A stretch of 64,000 bases of DNA, from contig LT598463.1 of NCBI GenBank assembly GCA_900074745.1, positions 379,926 to 443,925 of the forward strand, given 5' to 3'. The notes below the pieces were generated by a model, which was not told the DNA's origin, did not search any database, and was given only the letters and a program-made list of their open reading frames with translations. The DNA comes from Lachancea mirantina. Lineage: Eukaryota > Ascomycota > Saccharomycetes > Saccharomycetales > Saccharomycetaceae. A program made the position numbers and the translations under genes. This document shows, in pieces, positions 48,121-59,276 of the stretch (position 1 is the stretch's first letter; every line of letters begins with the position of its first letter).

Positions 48121-50156
48121 ATTGAAGTGCGGTAAAGGTCCCTCTAAGGCTTGTTTTGTCGGTTTTCAAGTTTTATTAATGACGATGATTTTTGGTTAAC
48201 AATTTTCACTTGGTTCAAGTATGGTCATCTTAACGAAAAATAACTAGTGACAAAGTGAACGATGGGTCTGAGACGATGTACATGAGTGTACAGTGAAGAT
48301 AATGGCAGGATAGCGGGTGCAAGATGAGGCAGTGATTTCAAGGTATCTGCCAAACTTTTCAGATTCAATTTTGACAGGCTGAAGGATTAGGTATGGTAGC
48401 AAGGGTGTAATGATGATCCAGATTGGCAAATCAAGCTAGAGGGGAGCCAGTTTGAGGGACCAGACAATCTTTTTTATGTCTGAAACATTTATAGCAGTGC
48501 ATTGGGTGGGATTGGGATGAATTTGTGTCGTTTAGAGACGCTGTATGAAGATATCAAGCCGAAAATAAGGGAAACCGTGAGAGCCCATTATTGGCGACGT
48601 AGAGGATCGTAGACGTAGCTTGACCGCTGGACTGTGATTGTAGATGAAGTAGTTTTGGAACGTAGCGACGGGTTTGGAGCAATGAGGAATTTGGAATCCC
48701 TCGCACAACGTCCTGATCGTAAATCTGCCAGGCGTGACACCGTCCTTTAAAAAGCCTCGACGTAGTGTGTTGTTGCAACGATAAATATGTCTTCTCATGT
48801 GGCTTAATGGCATAAAGTTTGTTTTTGCTTCGGCTAAAATAGTACCGCATGCAGATCAAGACCCCAGGATCCACCGAACTAGGAATTTTCGCGTCAGCTG
48901 CATCCCGATCTTGTCGATATTGTTAAAAGGCGTGTTCATGCATAGCACTTCATAACTCCACAGCCCTCCGACGCCCGTCACAGGATCAGGCCCACACATC
49001 GTTTCTGTGATTAAAATAGACCGCTTATCAGGACCCAGCGCGTTTTCAGCAGCTCTAAGAGACACTACGACTGAAAAGGGCGCCGTTACCATTGTTGCCA
49101 GTATGCAAACGGCTAATTGAGCCATTTGCCCGTCTATTTCACTCTCAATACATCTTGCCTTTTGGGAACTCTTAACGCGACCGACAATACTCAGAAAACC
49201 CCTATTTTTTCGAGTCAAACACTGACCGCGCCCTCAGTATCCGTTATAGCACATTATAAATCGTCTCCTCCGTTTTGCCCGAGTTTCCAACTCACTACAT
49301 GTTGACTTTTCAAAACTCAAGGCACGCCTCAAAGGAGCTCAAAACTCTGCTTTTTCAAATCAATTCACATTAATTCCCTGCGCTTACGTCTCGACACACC
49401 ACACCTTGACTTCCTGTCCTCTCTAATTCTTTCACTCACTATTTCAACTCATCAGGTATTACCCTTTGAGAGCCGAGAGTTCAACCAAAAAACACCCAAA
49501 AAACGTCCTGAAAACTCCGCTTTTCGAGCAATACTACCACCACACTCTGAACTGCAATCACGTCGCTAAATCTTTGCTCTCCAATATATCTAATTCATGA
49601 CATCTTCAGCTTTCAAACGCCAAAAAATGCTCAAAATCCGGTCGAAAAACGCCCAAAAATTCCCACCTTTTGAGTCTAACGGCAACTCCATTCCAGTAAC
49701 AAATTCTAGTGCACTTCATCTTCGAGTTTCCATTGGATCACCGCCGATTTCATCACATACCACCTTAAACCTTTAAACCCCCATAGCTCTCGCAAAAACA
49801 GCCCAAGAATTCTCGTTTTTGAATCATTCTACAAATATGTCTCTCGATAAGCATTTCAAACCGTCATGCGTCTCATTTCCAACCTTTTCACTTCATCTCA
49901 GTCATCTCTCTTCCTCTTCAAGATGTAAACAAATCATCGTAAAATAAACGCCAAATTTTACGCGTTTACGCGTCATTTAAGCTTTTGCCAGTTCCAGTAA
50001 AGTGATCTCACCAAAGAAGAATTTTCCCTAGCAAACCACATCGGACTCAACCAAAGGTACTCGTAGGAGGAGGTACCGGCAGGAGAAACAGGTTGGACGT
50101 TCAGATTGGGAATTGGTTACGAGTCCGATAACCGAACAGACTTCTGTAAGAGAAGC
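48121..50156. promoter_or_regulatory. Two-kilobase SWI4 upstream region with ~150-base quasi-repeats
   Basis: No supported gene; the open frames on the reverse strand at 48532-49218 start at non-ATG codons or show no protein character. From 49192 to 49825 five diverged copies of a motif like GAAAACNCCCNA-N-CTTTTTCGAGTC recur at 49192-49216, 49335-49361, 49501-49530, 49641-49676 and 49791-49825. Close to the gene are a forkhead-type site GTAAACAAA (49925-49933) and two MluI cell-cycle boxes ACGCGT (49960-49965, 49968-49973), 184-197 bases before the ATG. Confidence 0.6.
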
Positions 50157-52802
50157 ATGGCAATTGCAACGACGGAAGGAGGAGTTGCGATGGGAAGTGG
50201 AACCATTCCACCGATTCGACCGGTAATAGAAGTCGCAACTTATGCCGGAGTTGACGTTTACGAATGTTACTGTCGTGGCCAAGAAGCTAGGATTGTTATG
50301 CGGCGTTGTGCTGATGATTGGATTAATATCACTCAGGTGTTCAAGATCGCGTCATTTTCCAAGACGCAACGGACCAAGATCCTAGAGAAAGAATCGAATC
50401 GAATCAAGCATGAAAAGATCCAAGGAGGGTATGGACGGTTTCAAGGGACCTGGATTTCATTAGAAAATGCACATTATTTGGTTCAGAAATATAGTGTTAA
50501 TGATATCGTGGTGTCAGCCATTTTGAATTTCGAATTGGATCCCAACGATCCACCGCAAAGGCGGACGAAAAACTCTGTGATCAAGCGACAATCTCCGGGG
50601 ACCAAGATTCATTCACCTTCGAGTTATAATAAGACCCCGAAAAAGACAAGCGAGTCTCTAATGAAAAAGACGACTGCTGCTAAAAAAAAGAGCAATGCCG
50701 TTCAACCAAGCCCTTTGCAGAATTTAGTGTTTCAAACACCACAACATCAGCAGCAAATGGTCTCTTCGCAACAAAACAACTCTACCGTTGTAGCGCCCGA
50801 TCAAGAAACTCCATTGCACGGGTCTAGTTACGAAACTACTCAAAAACCACTTCAATTCTTTCCGTACCCGCAGCAACAACCTGCGTTTCTCACGTTTGAC
50901 GCGTCCAATCCGTCTCAGCCTTTGTCGCAAAGATCTAACAAGATTGCCAAGAAATCGGGCAAACATGCACAAGTTCGTCACACCTTCCACGCAATGAAGC
51001 AGCAATTCAGGGTTCAACAGCAACAACGGCAGCCGCAGCAATCGCAACAGCCCCCCGTCATGGTCATTCAACCGTCATCGCATCGTACTTCTCAATCAAA
51101 TGGGTCCAATGGGTCGTCGTTCGAATGTTTTTCGACCCAGGACAATCCGACTCCGATGTCATCGCGTTCCATTTCTCCAAGGAATAAGTCACCAGACTCC
51201 GCAAAGGCCAAAGACGGTGAAGCCACTGAAGTGTCGCATCAACAAAATTACAAAGAAATGTTATTGCAAGTTCTCTCATGCGATTATTCCGAAGTCGATC
51301 AAAAATCTATATTTCTCCCTGAAGAATTGTTTCATCCTCCGGCAGGTCTTGACGTCAATTTCACAGTTGATGACCAGGGCCATACAACTCTCCACTGGGC
51401 AGCCGCTATGGCAAATGTACCCTTGATCAAGCTTCTGTTGACTCTGCCTGTCAATTTTTTGCAATGCAACGATCGCGGATTCACTGCCATCACCAAGGCT
51501 TGCTTCTATAACAACTGTTACAATGCTGGTGCCTTTCCTCAGGTTTTGGAATTGTTGAAACCTTGTATCATCACTCCGGATATGAACGGCAGGTTACCGT
51601 TCCACTATTTGGTAGAACTTAGTGTCAACAAATCCAAAGATCCTGTCATTATAAATTATTACATGGACTGTATCCTCGATTTATTGGGAAAAGAAGATAT
51701 CTCACTCCTGAAAATGTGCCTCAATTACCAAGACAATATGGGCAACACGGCCCTTCACTTAGCTGCACTTAATTTGAATTTGGAATTGTGCAACAAATTA
51801 TGCTATCTCGGTAGCTCTATGGACATTGTCAACTTAGACAACGAAAATGCGGCTTCCATCTTGGCTAAATTCAGTTTGGTACCGCCAACATCCCAACCTA
51901 TGGATGGGATACCGCATGCCCATGTAGGGACCGCTGCACCTACCCAGGATCGGCAGTTAAAGCTAAGTACCCCTCTAATGACCCGAAAGAAGAGCAACAG
52001 CTTTGTACAGGGGGACGATTATACCGTCAATCTGACACAAGAACTATCGTCTTTGTCGCATTCCCAAAACTCTATTCTTACGTCGACAGCGGTCAAAGAA
52101 CCAAAAAGACATGTTACAGATCCGAACGCGGAGCAATCTTGGACGGGCGATACAGCGGTACATGCTGTGACTGATAAAGAGTTTGAGGGCTCTGTGTCGT
52201 TGGATCCTACTGCAACTTTAAACTCTTCACAATCCTTGGTGAAACAACTGTCCGGGCTGACTGCGACTCTGACCAATTCGGTTGACGAGAAGATCGGTGG
52301 TCTGGAGCTCGAGATCGATAAGACACGCGAATGCATAGACGGTATCCGTCAATCTCTTCAGCACAACAACGCACACGAAAAACAGATACTGAACGACTTT
52401 TCGACAAGAGAAGAGTTGCATGCGGATGTCAACCGGATTTCGCGTCAAGCTGAGAACCAAATGGGGCAGCTGAACAACGCGATCGAAAAGTCGCAAGCGC
52501 TCGCTCTGGCTACGCTGGTGCACGAAGAAGAATCCAGGGTAAATTCTGTGTGTGATTCACCGGAGGCGTCCGTCGCTCAATCACCTGTCAAAGTGATAAA
52601 TGACGAGATGCTATGCATGGGCTTGGAACTGACACTGATGCAGTTAAGGAGGAAACACATGGTTGAGCAGCTGTCGCGTTCCAAATGTGAGGTCAATTCC
52701 ACATCGAAAATCAAGAAATACCGGAAACTCATAGGTATGACGATAGACGGAATAGATTCCAAGCTACAAGATATTGAGCAGGATCTAATGGCAACTGTTT
52801 AG
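50157..52802 (+). CDS. SWI4: SBF transcription factor Swi4
   Basis: 881 residues; first ATG at 50157 (the frame above starts at TTG). The APSES/KilA-N DNA-binding domain (about 23-120) shows VDVYECYCRG, IVMRRCADDWINITQVFKIA, RTKILEKESN and GGYGRFQGTWISLENA. Ankyrin repeats lie in the middle (GHTTLHWAAAMANVPLIKLL near 405; GNTALHLAALNLNLEL near 528). The C-terminal Swi6-binding part ends with KYRKLIGMTIDGIDSKL and DIEQDLMATV. Swi4-Swi6 drives G1/S transcription of cyclins and cell-wall genes. Orthologue of YER111C (1093 residues); here the Asn-rich spacers are much shorter and partly Gln-rich. The MCB boxes upstream suggest MBF/SBF feedback. Confidence 0.97.
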   Translation: MAIATTEGGVAMGSGTIPPIRPVIEVATYAGVDVYECYCRGQEARIVMRRCADDWINITQVFKIASFSKTQRTKILEKESNRIKHEKIQGGYGRFQGTWISLENAHYLVQKYSVNDIVVSAILNFELDPNDPPQRRTKNSVIKRQSPGTKIHSPSSYNKTPKKTSESLMKKTTAAKKKSNAVQPSPLQNLVFQTPQHQQQMVSSQQNNSTVVAPDQETPLHGSSYETTQKPLQFFPYPQQQPAFLTFDASNPSQPLSQRSNKIAKKSGKHAQVRHTFHAMKQQFRVQQQQRQPQQSQQPPVMVIQPSSHRTSQSNGSNGSSFECFSTQDNPTPMSSRSISPRNKSPDSAKAKDGEATEVSHQQNYKEMLLQVLSCDYSEVDQKSIFLPEELFHPPAGLDVNFTVDDQGHTTLHWAAAMANVPLIKLLLTLPVNFLQCNDRGFTAITKACFYNNCYNAGAFPQVLELLKPCIITPDMNGRLPFHYLVELSVNKSKDPVIINYYMDCILDLLGKEDISLLKMCLNYQDNMGNTALHLAALNLNLELCNKLCYLGSSMDIVNLDNENAASILAKFSLVPPTSQPMDGIPHAHVGTAAPTQDRQLKLSTPLMTRKKSNSFVQGDDYTVNLTQELSSLSHSQNSILTSTAVKEPKRHVTDPNAEQSWTGDTAVHAVTDKEFEGSVSLDPTATLNSSQSLVKQLSGLTATLTNSVDEKIGGLELEIDKTRECIDGIRQSLQHNNAHEKQILNDFSTREELHADVNRISRQAENQMGQLNNAIEKSQALALATLVHEEESRVNSVCDSPEASVAQSPVKVINDEMLCMGLELTLMQLRRKHMVEQLSRSKCEVNSTSKIKKYRKLIGMTIDGIDSKLQDIEQDLMATV

Positions 52803-53864
52803 ATGAATAAGGACGATGAATAAAGACTAAGAACCAGAGAAAAATTGAAACAAAGCCTGAGCACTAGAGGCAGTGCATTGTACGAGCGATATAGCTGCAT
52901 GGAAGGACTTTATATATCAGAAACCTGATTATTATCACTATTTGTAGATAAACTACGTTAGTTTTACAAACGTAAACGCTAACAGCTCGTCAGAGATTCG
53001 CCGTGATCATCATACAAGCACACCACTTTGGTTCTCTTTAATACCTCGGCGGCTGATTCGTAAATAGTGATCATTTTAGCTTTCGCTTTTCAATTTTCTC
53101 GAGCTCACTATATAAAGAAGGGGGTCTCGGCGGAAGTCCCTGAGACGGTACACCTATCATTTCCATTCCACAAACTACGAAGTTCCTGTCAAAAAAGCTA
53201 ATCTGAGTATGCCCTTCGTGGCGTAACCCCAACATTTCGATTCTATGAGCTTCGAATCGCTAGAAGACACATAGAAGGGCACTGCTTGCGCTGTTTTGTC
53301 CTTTCTTCGACCCTGGGCGGCTCCGGGAAGGAGGTGTTCATTTTTACGTTCAAAATGATTTAAATGTCAAGAACTTTGATCATAGTTTACGCATACTCAT
53401 ATCTCAAAGAATGAGTAAGTTCGTCTTAGACGATGAATACTGGTGAGTGCACGTGACCTCCTGCTGTGTTGTTCTTTTCTGTCGCCCCGAGAGGCAACAA
53501 AAAATTTTCATGAGATGAGATGAGATGCGATGAGCTGCCATTTCACTCATCGAACCCCATCATTCGAGATAAACGCAGCACAGCGACGTTGGGTCGTTTA
53601 TATTGAATTTTGAAAAGCCCGAAAGCTTAGCGAAGACTCAGAGCTAAGAACATAGATTTGGTGTCACATTCTCTTCTTAGAGACCATCTATTACAGCACA
53701 AACTAATAAATCTCCGAAGGTAGCTGTGATTTTCGGAGTCGAGAACCCACCGTTTTGAATACCAGGGGTTTTTTCTGCTACAGAAAACTCGCACAAGAGT
53801 CTTTGATCGAGAATTTGTGATCGCTGTACTCGCCTGTTTAGTCGATAACCGAAATTTAGATACC
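52803..53864. promoter_or_regulatory. SWI4-KAP123 interval: RRPE and PAC elements, structured segment
   Basis: No protein gene. An RRPE-like AAAAAATTTTCA (53499-53510) is followed by repeated GATGAG and a PAC core GCGATGAG (53527-53534). This is the paired signature of ribosome-biogenesis genes and fits KAP123, which imports ribosomal proteins. Further upstream, after a TATATAAA box (53109-53116), lies a segment with several inverted repeats (see the separate entry). Confidence 0.65.
53120..53345 (+). ncRNA. Possible structured RNA upstream of KAP123
   Basis: After a TATATAAA box the sequence can form several hairpins: GTCTC/GAGAC (53124-53128 with 53142-53146), an outer stem TGCCCTTC/GAAGGGCA (53210-53217 with 53274-53281) enclosing an inner stem CGATTC/GAATCG (53238-53243 with 53254-53259), and CCC/GGG stems near 53310-53330. 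A two-level stem with internal loops is H/ACA-snoRNA-like, but no clear H or ACA box could be fixed and no known yeast RNA gene sits here. It may equally be a leader or promoter element. Strand assumed from the TATA box. Confidence 0.2.
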
Positions 53865-56800
53865 ATGGATCAACAATACGTCTCCAATTTGGAGCAATTA
53901 CTCGCAGCTATCACGCAGCCCAACTCTGCGTCTCTGAAAGAGGCCACCAAAGTCTTGCAGTCGCAGTTTTACAACCAACCTGCCTGTTTGCCAGCGCTTC
54001 TGCACATCTTGCAGAACAGCTCCGATAACGGTATCAAACAATTGGCAGGTGTTGAAGCCAGAAAGCAAGTTCCACAACACTGGGGTCAGCTAGATGCCGG
54101 CGTGCAGACTGAGATCAAGAGCTCTATTCTCATCTCGGCCTTCAGTGAGCCCAGTCAAGTGGTGCGTCATTCTAGCGCTAGAGTGATTGCGGCCATTGGT
54201 AGCGAAGATCTTGGCGAGAAGAAATGGCCAGATCTCGTTCCTAGTCTGGTTCAATCGGCCTCTGGCTCGGACCCCAAGGCCAGTGAAACCGCTCTTTTCG
54301 TGCTTCTGTCTTTATTGGACAACATGGAACCAGAGCTCACGTTGTACATTGGCGATTTCTTGACGTTGTTCGGAGTTACAATCAATGAGCCAAACACGCT
54401 CGAGGCCAGATCTTTGTCCGCGCAAGCCCTAAACCAGGTTTCGAGCTTGATCGAAGACGAAGGCGAGATCAATCCTGAGTACGCCGCGAGGTTCGCCGCG
54501 CTTATCCCATCTGTCGTTAGAGTCTTGGAGGAAACCATCAAGTCTGACGACGCTGTCAACACCAAGTTGGTGTTCAACTGCTTGAACGATTTCCTTTTAC
54601 TTGACTCTCAACTTACAGGAGGCAGCGTTGTGGACTTGATTTCTCTTTCTTTGCAGATCGCGGGCAATTCCAACATCGATGAAGAGGTGCGTGTTTACGC
54701 CATTCAGTTCGCGACTTCTGCGCTTTCTTTCAGAAAATCAAAGGTCATTCAAGCCAAATTGGGCCCACAAATGACAATGACTGCTTTGAAGGTGGCATCA
54801 GAAGAGATAGATGTTGAAGATGAGCTGAACAACGAAGATGAAGCTGGCGAAAATGAAGAAAATACTCCATCTCTGACTGCGATTAGACTTTTGGCTTTTG
54901 CCTCGTCGGAGTTGCCACCATCTCAAGTTGCCGTGCCAATAATAGAAAGCCTGCCATCTATGCTAAGCTCTTCTAATCCATTCGAAAGGAGGGCCATTCT
55001 TTTGGCCATTTCCGTTGCGGTGACAGGTTGTCCTGATTATATTCTTTCTCAATTGGACAAGATTATTCCTGGTACTATTGTGGGCTTGAAGGACTCAGAA
55101 GCTGTGGTTCAACTCGCCGCCTTGAAATGTATTTCTCAATTGACAACCGATTTGCAAGACGAAGTCGCCAAGTTTCACGAAGACTATTTACCACTTATCA
55201 TGGGCATTATCGACTCTGCCAAAAGTGTCGTTATTTACAAGTACGCTACCGTGGCTTTGGATGGTCTTTTGGAGTTCACAGCCTTCGAGGCGATCTCTAA
55301 ATACTTAGAGCCCTTGATGAACAAACTTTTCCACATGTTGGAAACTAACACGTCTTCAAAGCTCAGAGCTGCTATCGTTTCTGCAATTGGTTCTGCTGCT
55401 TTCGCTGCAGGGTCCGCATTTGTACCATACTTCAAGACTTCCGTTCAATACTTGCAACAGTTCATTGCCAACTCTGGTCAAATTGAGGGTTTGTCTGATG
55501 ACGACATTGAGTTGAGGGCCTTGACTTTCGAGAACATCTCAACTATGGGTAGAGCTGTCAGATCTGAAGCCTTTCACGAGTTCGCCGAACCACTGTTGAA
55601 CTCTGCATATGAAGCTATCAAGACCGACTGTGCCAGGCTAAGAGAGTCTGGATATGCGTTCATTGCTAACATGGCCAAAGTGTATGGCAAGGATTTCGCT
55701 CCATTTTTGACTACCATATTGCCTGAAATTTTCAAGACTTTGGAACAAAAAGAGTACCAATTCAACTTTGACGGTGAGGCTGAGGAGCTAGAGAACCTTG
55801 AAGAGGATGAGCTACAACAGAAATTCAGTGTTAACACTGGTGTTTCTTACGAGAAGGAGGTCGCTGCTGCTGCTCTATCTGAGTTGGCCATTGCTACAAA
55901 GGACAGCTTTTTGGAGTACGTTGAACAGTCTTTAAAGGTTTTGAACGAGCAAGTCGAAGAATCATATGGTTTGAGAGAAACCGCCTTGCATACCATTTGG
56001 AACATTGCAAAAGCCGTTGTGCTGACCGCCAATGTGGAAGAAGACAAATATCCCATCGGCGTTCCTTCCAGCTCATATGTTGACAGCATGGTTCTTGCAG
56101 TGGTGCAGAATGCCAGAATCACATCGTTGGAAAACCTTTCTGAGGAGTTTGAAACCTCGATGGTCATTACTGTTATGGAAGATTTTGCTGAAATGATTAA
56201 GAAGTTTGGCCCAATTGTGGTTATGGACAATGGCGATTCGTCCTCATTAGAAAGACTTTGTGTCGAAGTTATGAACGTCCTTAAGGGTACTCACGCATGT
56301 CAAACCATCGATTACGAGGAAGACATTCCAAAGGACGAAGATGGAGACGCTTCCGAAACAGAAGCTGCTCTTCTAGACTGTGCCCTCGAAGTCTTGGTAA
56401 GCTTGTCTTACGCTCTTGGTGCCGATTTTGCCAAAATTTTTGACAACTTCAAACCAGTGGTTTTGAGTTTATTCCAATCCAAATCCAAAAACAAGAGATC
56501 GGCTGCCGTTGGCGCCATTTCCGAAATTTCGGAAGGTTTAAAAGAGGCAAATCCATTTGTTCAAGATATGCTCGAAGCTTTGATCGTGAGATTGACCACC
56601 GACAAATCTTTGGAAGTTAGGGGAAATGCTGCCTATGGTGTAGGTCTGCTTTGTCAGTACACTACCATGGATGTTTCTGCCATGTATGAACCTGTCTTGA
56701 GAGCCATGTATGAGCTTTTGAGCACCGCCGATCAAAAGGCTTTGACCGCTGAAGACGACGAAGCCACCAGAGAGATCGTGGACCGAGCTTTCGCGAACGC

Positions 56801-57200
56801 CACTGGCTGTGTTGCGAGAATGACGTTGAAAAACGAAACTTTGGTACCATTGGAACACACTCTCCCAGCGCTCTTAAATCATCTACCTTTAAACACCGGT
56901 TTCGAAGAATACGATCCGATTTTCAAGCTCATCATGAGGCTTTATGAATCCAACAATAATCTCATAGTCAATGAAACACCAAGAGTCGTCGAATTTCTCG
57001 CTAACGTTTTCGCCAAAGAAGACGAGAGAATTAAACTCGAAAGAGAATCTACTCTTGGAAGAGAGGAAAACCTAGACAGAATGAAACAATTTCAATCCAA
57101 GGAACTCCAACAAAGGGTCATTGAATTACTCAAGTACTTGAACACTACTTTCAACGGAGTAGTGGCTCAAAACGAAATGTTGGCCAAGGTTATTGCCTAA
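53865..57200 (+). CDS. KAP123: Importin-beta karyopherin Kap123
   Basis: 1111 residues from the ATG at 53865 ([13 protein letters not shown]); the reading frame above it begins with GTG only. S. cerevisiae Kap123 (YER110C) has 1113 residues and starts MDQQFLSQLEQTL. HEAT-repeat solenoid with conserved blocks DVRVYA-like [11 protein letters not shown], the acidic [52 protein letters not shown] and [16 protein letters not shown]. Imports ribosomal proteins and histones H3/H4 into the nucleus with Ran-GTP. Strong codon bias; PAC/RRPE elements upstream. Confidence 0.98.
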   Translation: MDQQYVSNLEQLLAAITQPNSASLKEATKVLQSQFYNQPACLPALLHILQNSSDNGIKQLAGVEARKQVPQHWGQLDAGVQTEIKSSILISAFSEPSQVVRHSSARVIAAIGSEDLGEKKWPDLVPSLVQSASGSDPKASETALFVLLSLLDNMEPELTLYIGDFLTLFGVTINEPNTLEARSLSAQALNQVSSLIEDEGEINPEYAARFAALIPSVVRVLEETIKSDDAVNTKLVFNCLNDFLLLDSQLTGGSVVDLISLSLQIAGNSNIDEEVRVYAIQFATSALSFRKSKVIQAKLGPQMTMTALKVASEEIDVEDELNNEDEAGENEENTPSLTAIRLLAFASSELPPSQVAVPIIESLPSMLSSSNPFERRAILLAISVAVTGCPDYILSQLDKIIPGTIVGLKDSEAVVQLAALKCISQLTTDLQDEVAKFHEDYLPLIMGIIDSAKSVVIYKYATVALDGLLEFTAFEAISKYLEPLMNKLFHMLETNTSSKLRAAIVSAIGSAAFAAGSAFVPYFKTSVQYLQQFIANSGQIEGLSDDDIELRALTFENISTMGRAVRSEAFHEFAEPLLNSAYEAIKTDCARLRESGYAFIANMAKVYGKDFAPFLTTILPEIFKTLEQKEYQFNFDGEAEELENLEEDELQQKFSVNTGVSYEKEVAAAALSELAIATKDSFLEYVEQSLKVLNEQVEESYGLRETALHTIWNIAKAVVLTANVEEDKYPIGVPSSSYVDSMVLAVVQNARITSLENLSEEFETSMVITVMEDFAEMIKKFGPIVVMDNGDSSSLERLCVEVMNVLKGTHACQTIDYEEDIPKDEDGDASETEAALLDCALEVLVSLSYALGADFAKIFDNFKPVVLSLFQSKSKNKRSAAVGAISEISEGLKEANPFVQDMLEALIVRLTTDKSLEVRGNAAYGVGLLCQYTTMDVSAMYEPVLRAMYELLSTADQKALTAEDDEATREIVDRAFANATGCVARMTLKNETLVPLEHTLPALLNHLPLNTGFEEYDPIFKLIMRLYESNNNLIVNETPRVVEFLANVFAKEDERIKLERESTLGREENLDRMKQFQSKELQQRVIELLKYLNTTFNGVVAQNEMLAKVIA

Positions 57201-57443
57201 GCTTCGTGGTCGTCAAGATGACACCCAAGCGATGTAAACTATATACAATGCTCCATTAGACAATTCGTCACTGATAAGTCCATTTTCTATCATTGGTTCT
57301 CACTCTCGTTATCCATCGTACAGTGACATTCCTTTGCCTGAAGGATTTTTTTCCCATACAACATTCAACGAGATGAACGAAAAATTAAAGGTACATCATG
57401 GCTATGATGAACCTGTGGGAAATTTGATCGAAAACTTAATGAA

Positions 57444-58805
57444 ATGGTCATGACTGATCCAGAGACAATTGAACCAGTTGAATCAATTACGAAAAAGCCA
57501 GCAACCGAAGCTTTTGATGAAAAAATGCCTGAAAGGCCTCCTATTAATATATGGCAAGATTTTACAGATGCGCTCAGGTATTTGATATTTCAACCCGAAG
57601 CTAACCATATTGTAATGCCCTTAGTGGTCTTGGCTGAAAGCATTGCTTTGAAATGGATTATCGCGAATGTGGCTTATACGGAAATCGACTACAGGGCGTA
57701 TATGGAACAAATCTGGATGGTGAAAGATGGAGAACGTGATTACTCGTTGATCGAGGGAGGCACGGGGCCTTTGGTGTACCCTGCGGGTCACGTTGCCATT
57801 TACAAGATTATGGATCGCTTCACTTCTGGAATGGACAATTTAGAGGCCGGTCAAACGATTTTCAGATACCTTTACATTGCGACGTTGTGTTTGCAAATGG
57901 TATGTTATGTTCTCCTTGGTTTACCACCATGGTGTGTCGTGCTAGCGTCGCTGTCGAAAAGACTGCACTCGATCTACGTGCTGCGTCTTTTCAACGATTG
58001 TTTTGAAACCCTTTTCGCGATTAGCACCGTAATGCTTCTTTTGATCAGTGCACGATTCCGCAGTCGTATGGCCTGTTTTGCCGCGAGCGTCGCCTATGGA
58101 GTCGCAGTCAGTATTAAGATGAACGCGCTTCTGTATTTGCCTGCCGTGGTATTGTGCATTTTCCAACTCACACAAGGCAGCTTTCTCGAAACCGGTGCAT
58201 GTCTCGCCCTTGTCGAAGCCTGGCAGATTTATGTTGCGCGCGAGTTCCTCGCAGAGCATGCAAACCAATACTGGCCCACTGCGTTTGATTTCGGTCGCAA
58301 ATTCATGTACAAATGGAGTATTAATTGGCAAATGCTTGAAGAAGACGCATTTCAACATCCGCTGTTCCACCATTCACTTCTCGCTGCTCATTTACTCGTT
58401 TTAATTGTTTTTGCATTAACACGATTCTCGAACTTCGCGCAGCTACGGGCTGCGGTTTCCGCCCCCCTCCACCCATTTTCACGTTCATTGCCTCATACCT
58501 TCCCCACCACCCAGAGCATCGGATACACTTTACTCATGACCAATTTCGTCGGTATCTTCTTTGCACGCTCATTACACTACCAGTTTTTATCCTGGTACCA
58601 ATGGACTTTACCGGCAATTATACACTGGAGTGGAATCCCTGTCTACCTGGGAGTGCCCTGGTTCTTTCTGCATGAGTTCTGCTGGAACAGCTATCCTCCC
58701 AATGAGCTCGCAAGCACTCTTTTGTTCACGCTCAACGCCGTTTTACTAACTTTGGCTTATCTCAACGTTTCATCTCCTGTTTCGGCTCAAAAAAAGACCG
58801 CTTGA
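57444..58805 (+). CDS. ALG3: Dol-P-Man-dependent alpha-1,3-mannosyltransferase Alg3
   Basis: 453 residues; ATG at 57444, with a second ATG two codons later. Polytopic ER membrane enzyme that adds the first lumenal mannose to Man5GlcNAc2-PP-dolichol in N-glycan assembly. Motifs: AYTEIDYRAYMEQIWMV, GGTGPLVYPAGHVAIYK, PPWCVVLASLSKRLHSIYV and LRLFNDCFETLF, YKWSINWQMLEEDAF, ARSLHYQFLSWY and CWNSYPPNE; all match Alg3 (YBL082C, 458 residues). No C-terminal KK-type retrieval signal is obvious beyond AQKKTA. It follows KAP123 on the same strand with 243 bases between. Confidence 0.97.
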   Translation: MVMTDPETIEPVESITKKPATEAFDEKMPERPPINIWQDFTDALRYLIFQPEANHIVMPLVVLAESIALKWIIANVAYTEIDYRAYMEQIWMVKDGERDYSLIEGGTGPLVYPAGHVAIYKIMDRFTSGMDNLEAGQTIFRYLYIATLCLQMVCYVLLGLPPWCVVLASLSKRLHSIYVLRLFNDCFETLFAISTVMLLLISARFRSRMACFAASVAYGVAVSIKMNALLYLPAVVLCIFQLTQGSFLETGACLALVEAWQIYVAREFLAEHANQYWPTAFDFGRKFMYKWSINWQMLEEDAFQHPLFHHSLLAAHLLVLIVFALTRFSNFAQLRAAVSAPLHPFSRSLPHTFPTTQSIGYTLLMTNFVGIFFARSLHYQFLSWYQWTLPAIIHWSGIPVYLGVPWFFLHEFCWNSYPPNELASTLLFTLNAVLLTLAYLNVSSPVSAQKKTA

Positions 58806-59276
58806 TACGTGGATATTAGCCCTTAGTCGTGGACCGATTTACCTTTTAATCAGCAGGTCTCATCATGTTTCTGTAGCCTTGTAAACCTTTTGATTCTCTT
58901 CCTAACAAATGCCCATCGTTGCTCATCGTTGCTCATCGTTGCCCACGGAGTTCTTTAACTATCGAAGTTTTTTCAATATCGCGTAGAAAAGGAACTAACC
59001 CCGTTTATCGATCTCGACAAACTTTAAAGGAAACGCGAAAACTAGGAATTGAACCAAGCCATAACGCCCTCAAAATTGGGGTTGTCGCTGTAAATTTGGA
59101 CACATTTAGGTTCACAGTCGCTCATATTAAAAAAGGGCCATTTTCCGTTTGAATTGCCCGAAAAAATCCGGTTTTTGAGCGGTGTCCCGTTGATCATTCA
59201 AGTTGTCGATAGGACGCTGTGTGTGAGGTAAGAGAAGATTAAAAGGTGCATTACAGGAGCAAGTATTAAAGCAGGA
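58806..59276. other. ALG3-FLO8 intergenic with short tandem repeat
   Basis: No gene. A 10-base tandem repeat (GCCCATCGTT, GCTCATCGTT, GCTCATCGTT, GCCCACGG) lies at 58911-58948. Confidence 0.6.

Noticed and set aside
48532-49218. Overlapping reverse frames of 93-120 codons upstream of SWI4
   Set aside because: The longest starts at TTG and none shows motifs; the interval fits a long SWI4 promoter.
53411-53446. Mini-ORF MSKFVLDDEYW upstream of KAP123
   Set aside because: Only 11 codons, with no splice signals that would extend it into a gene.
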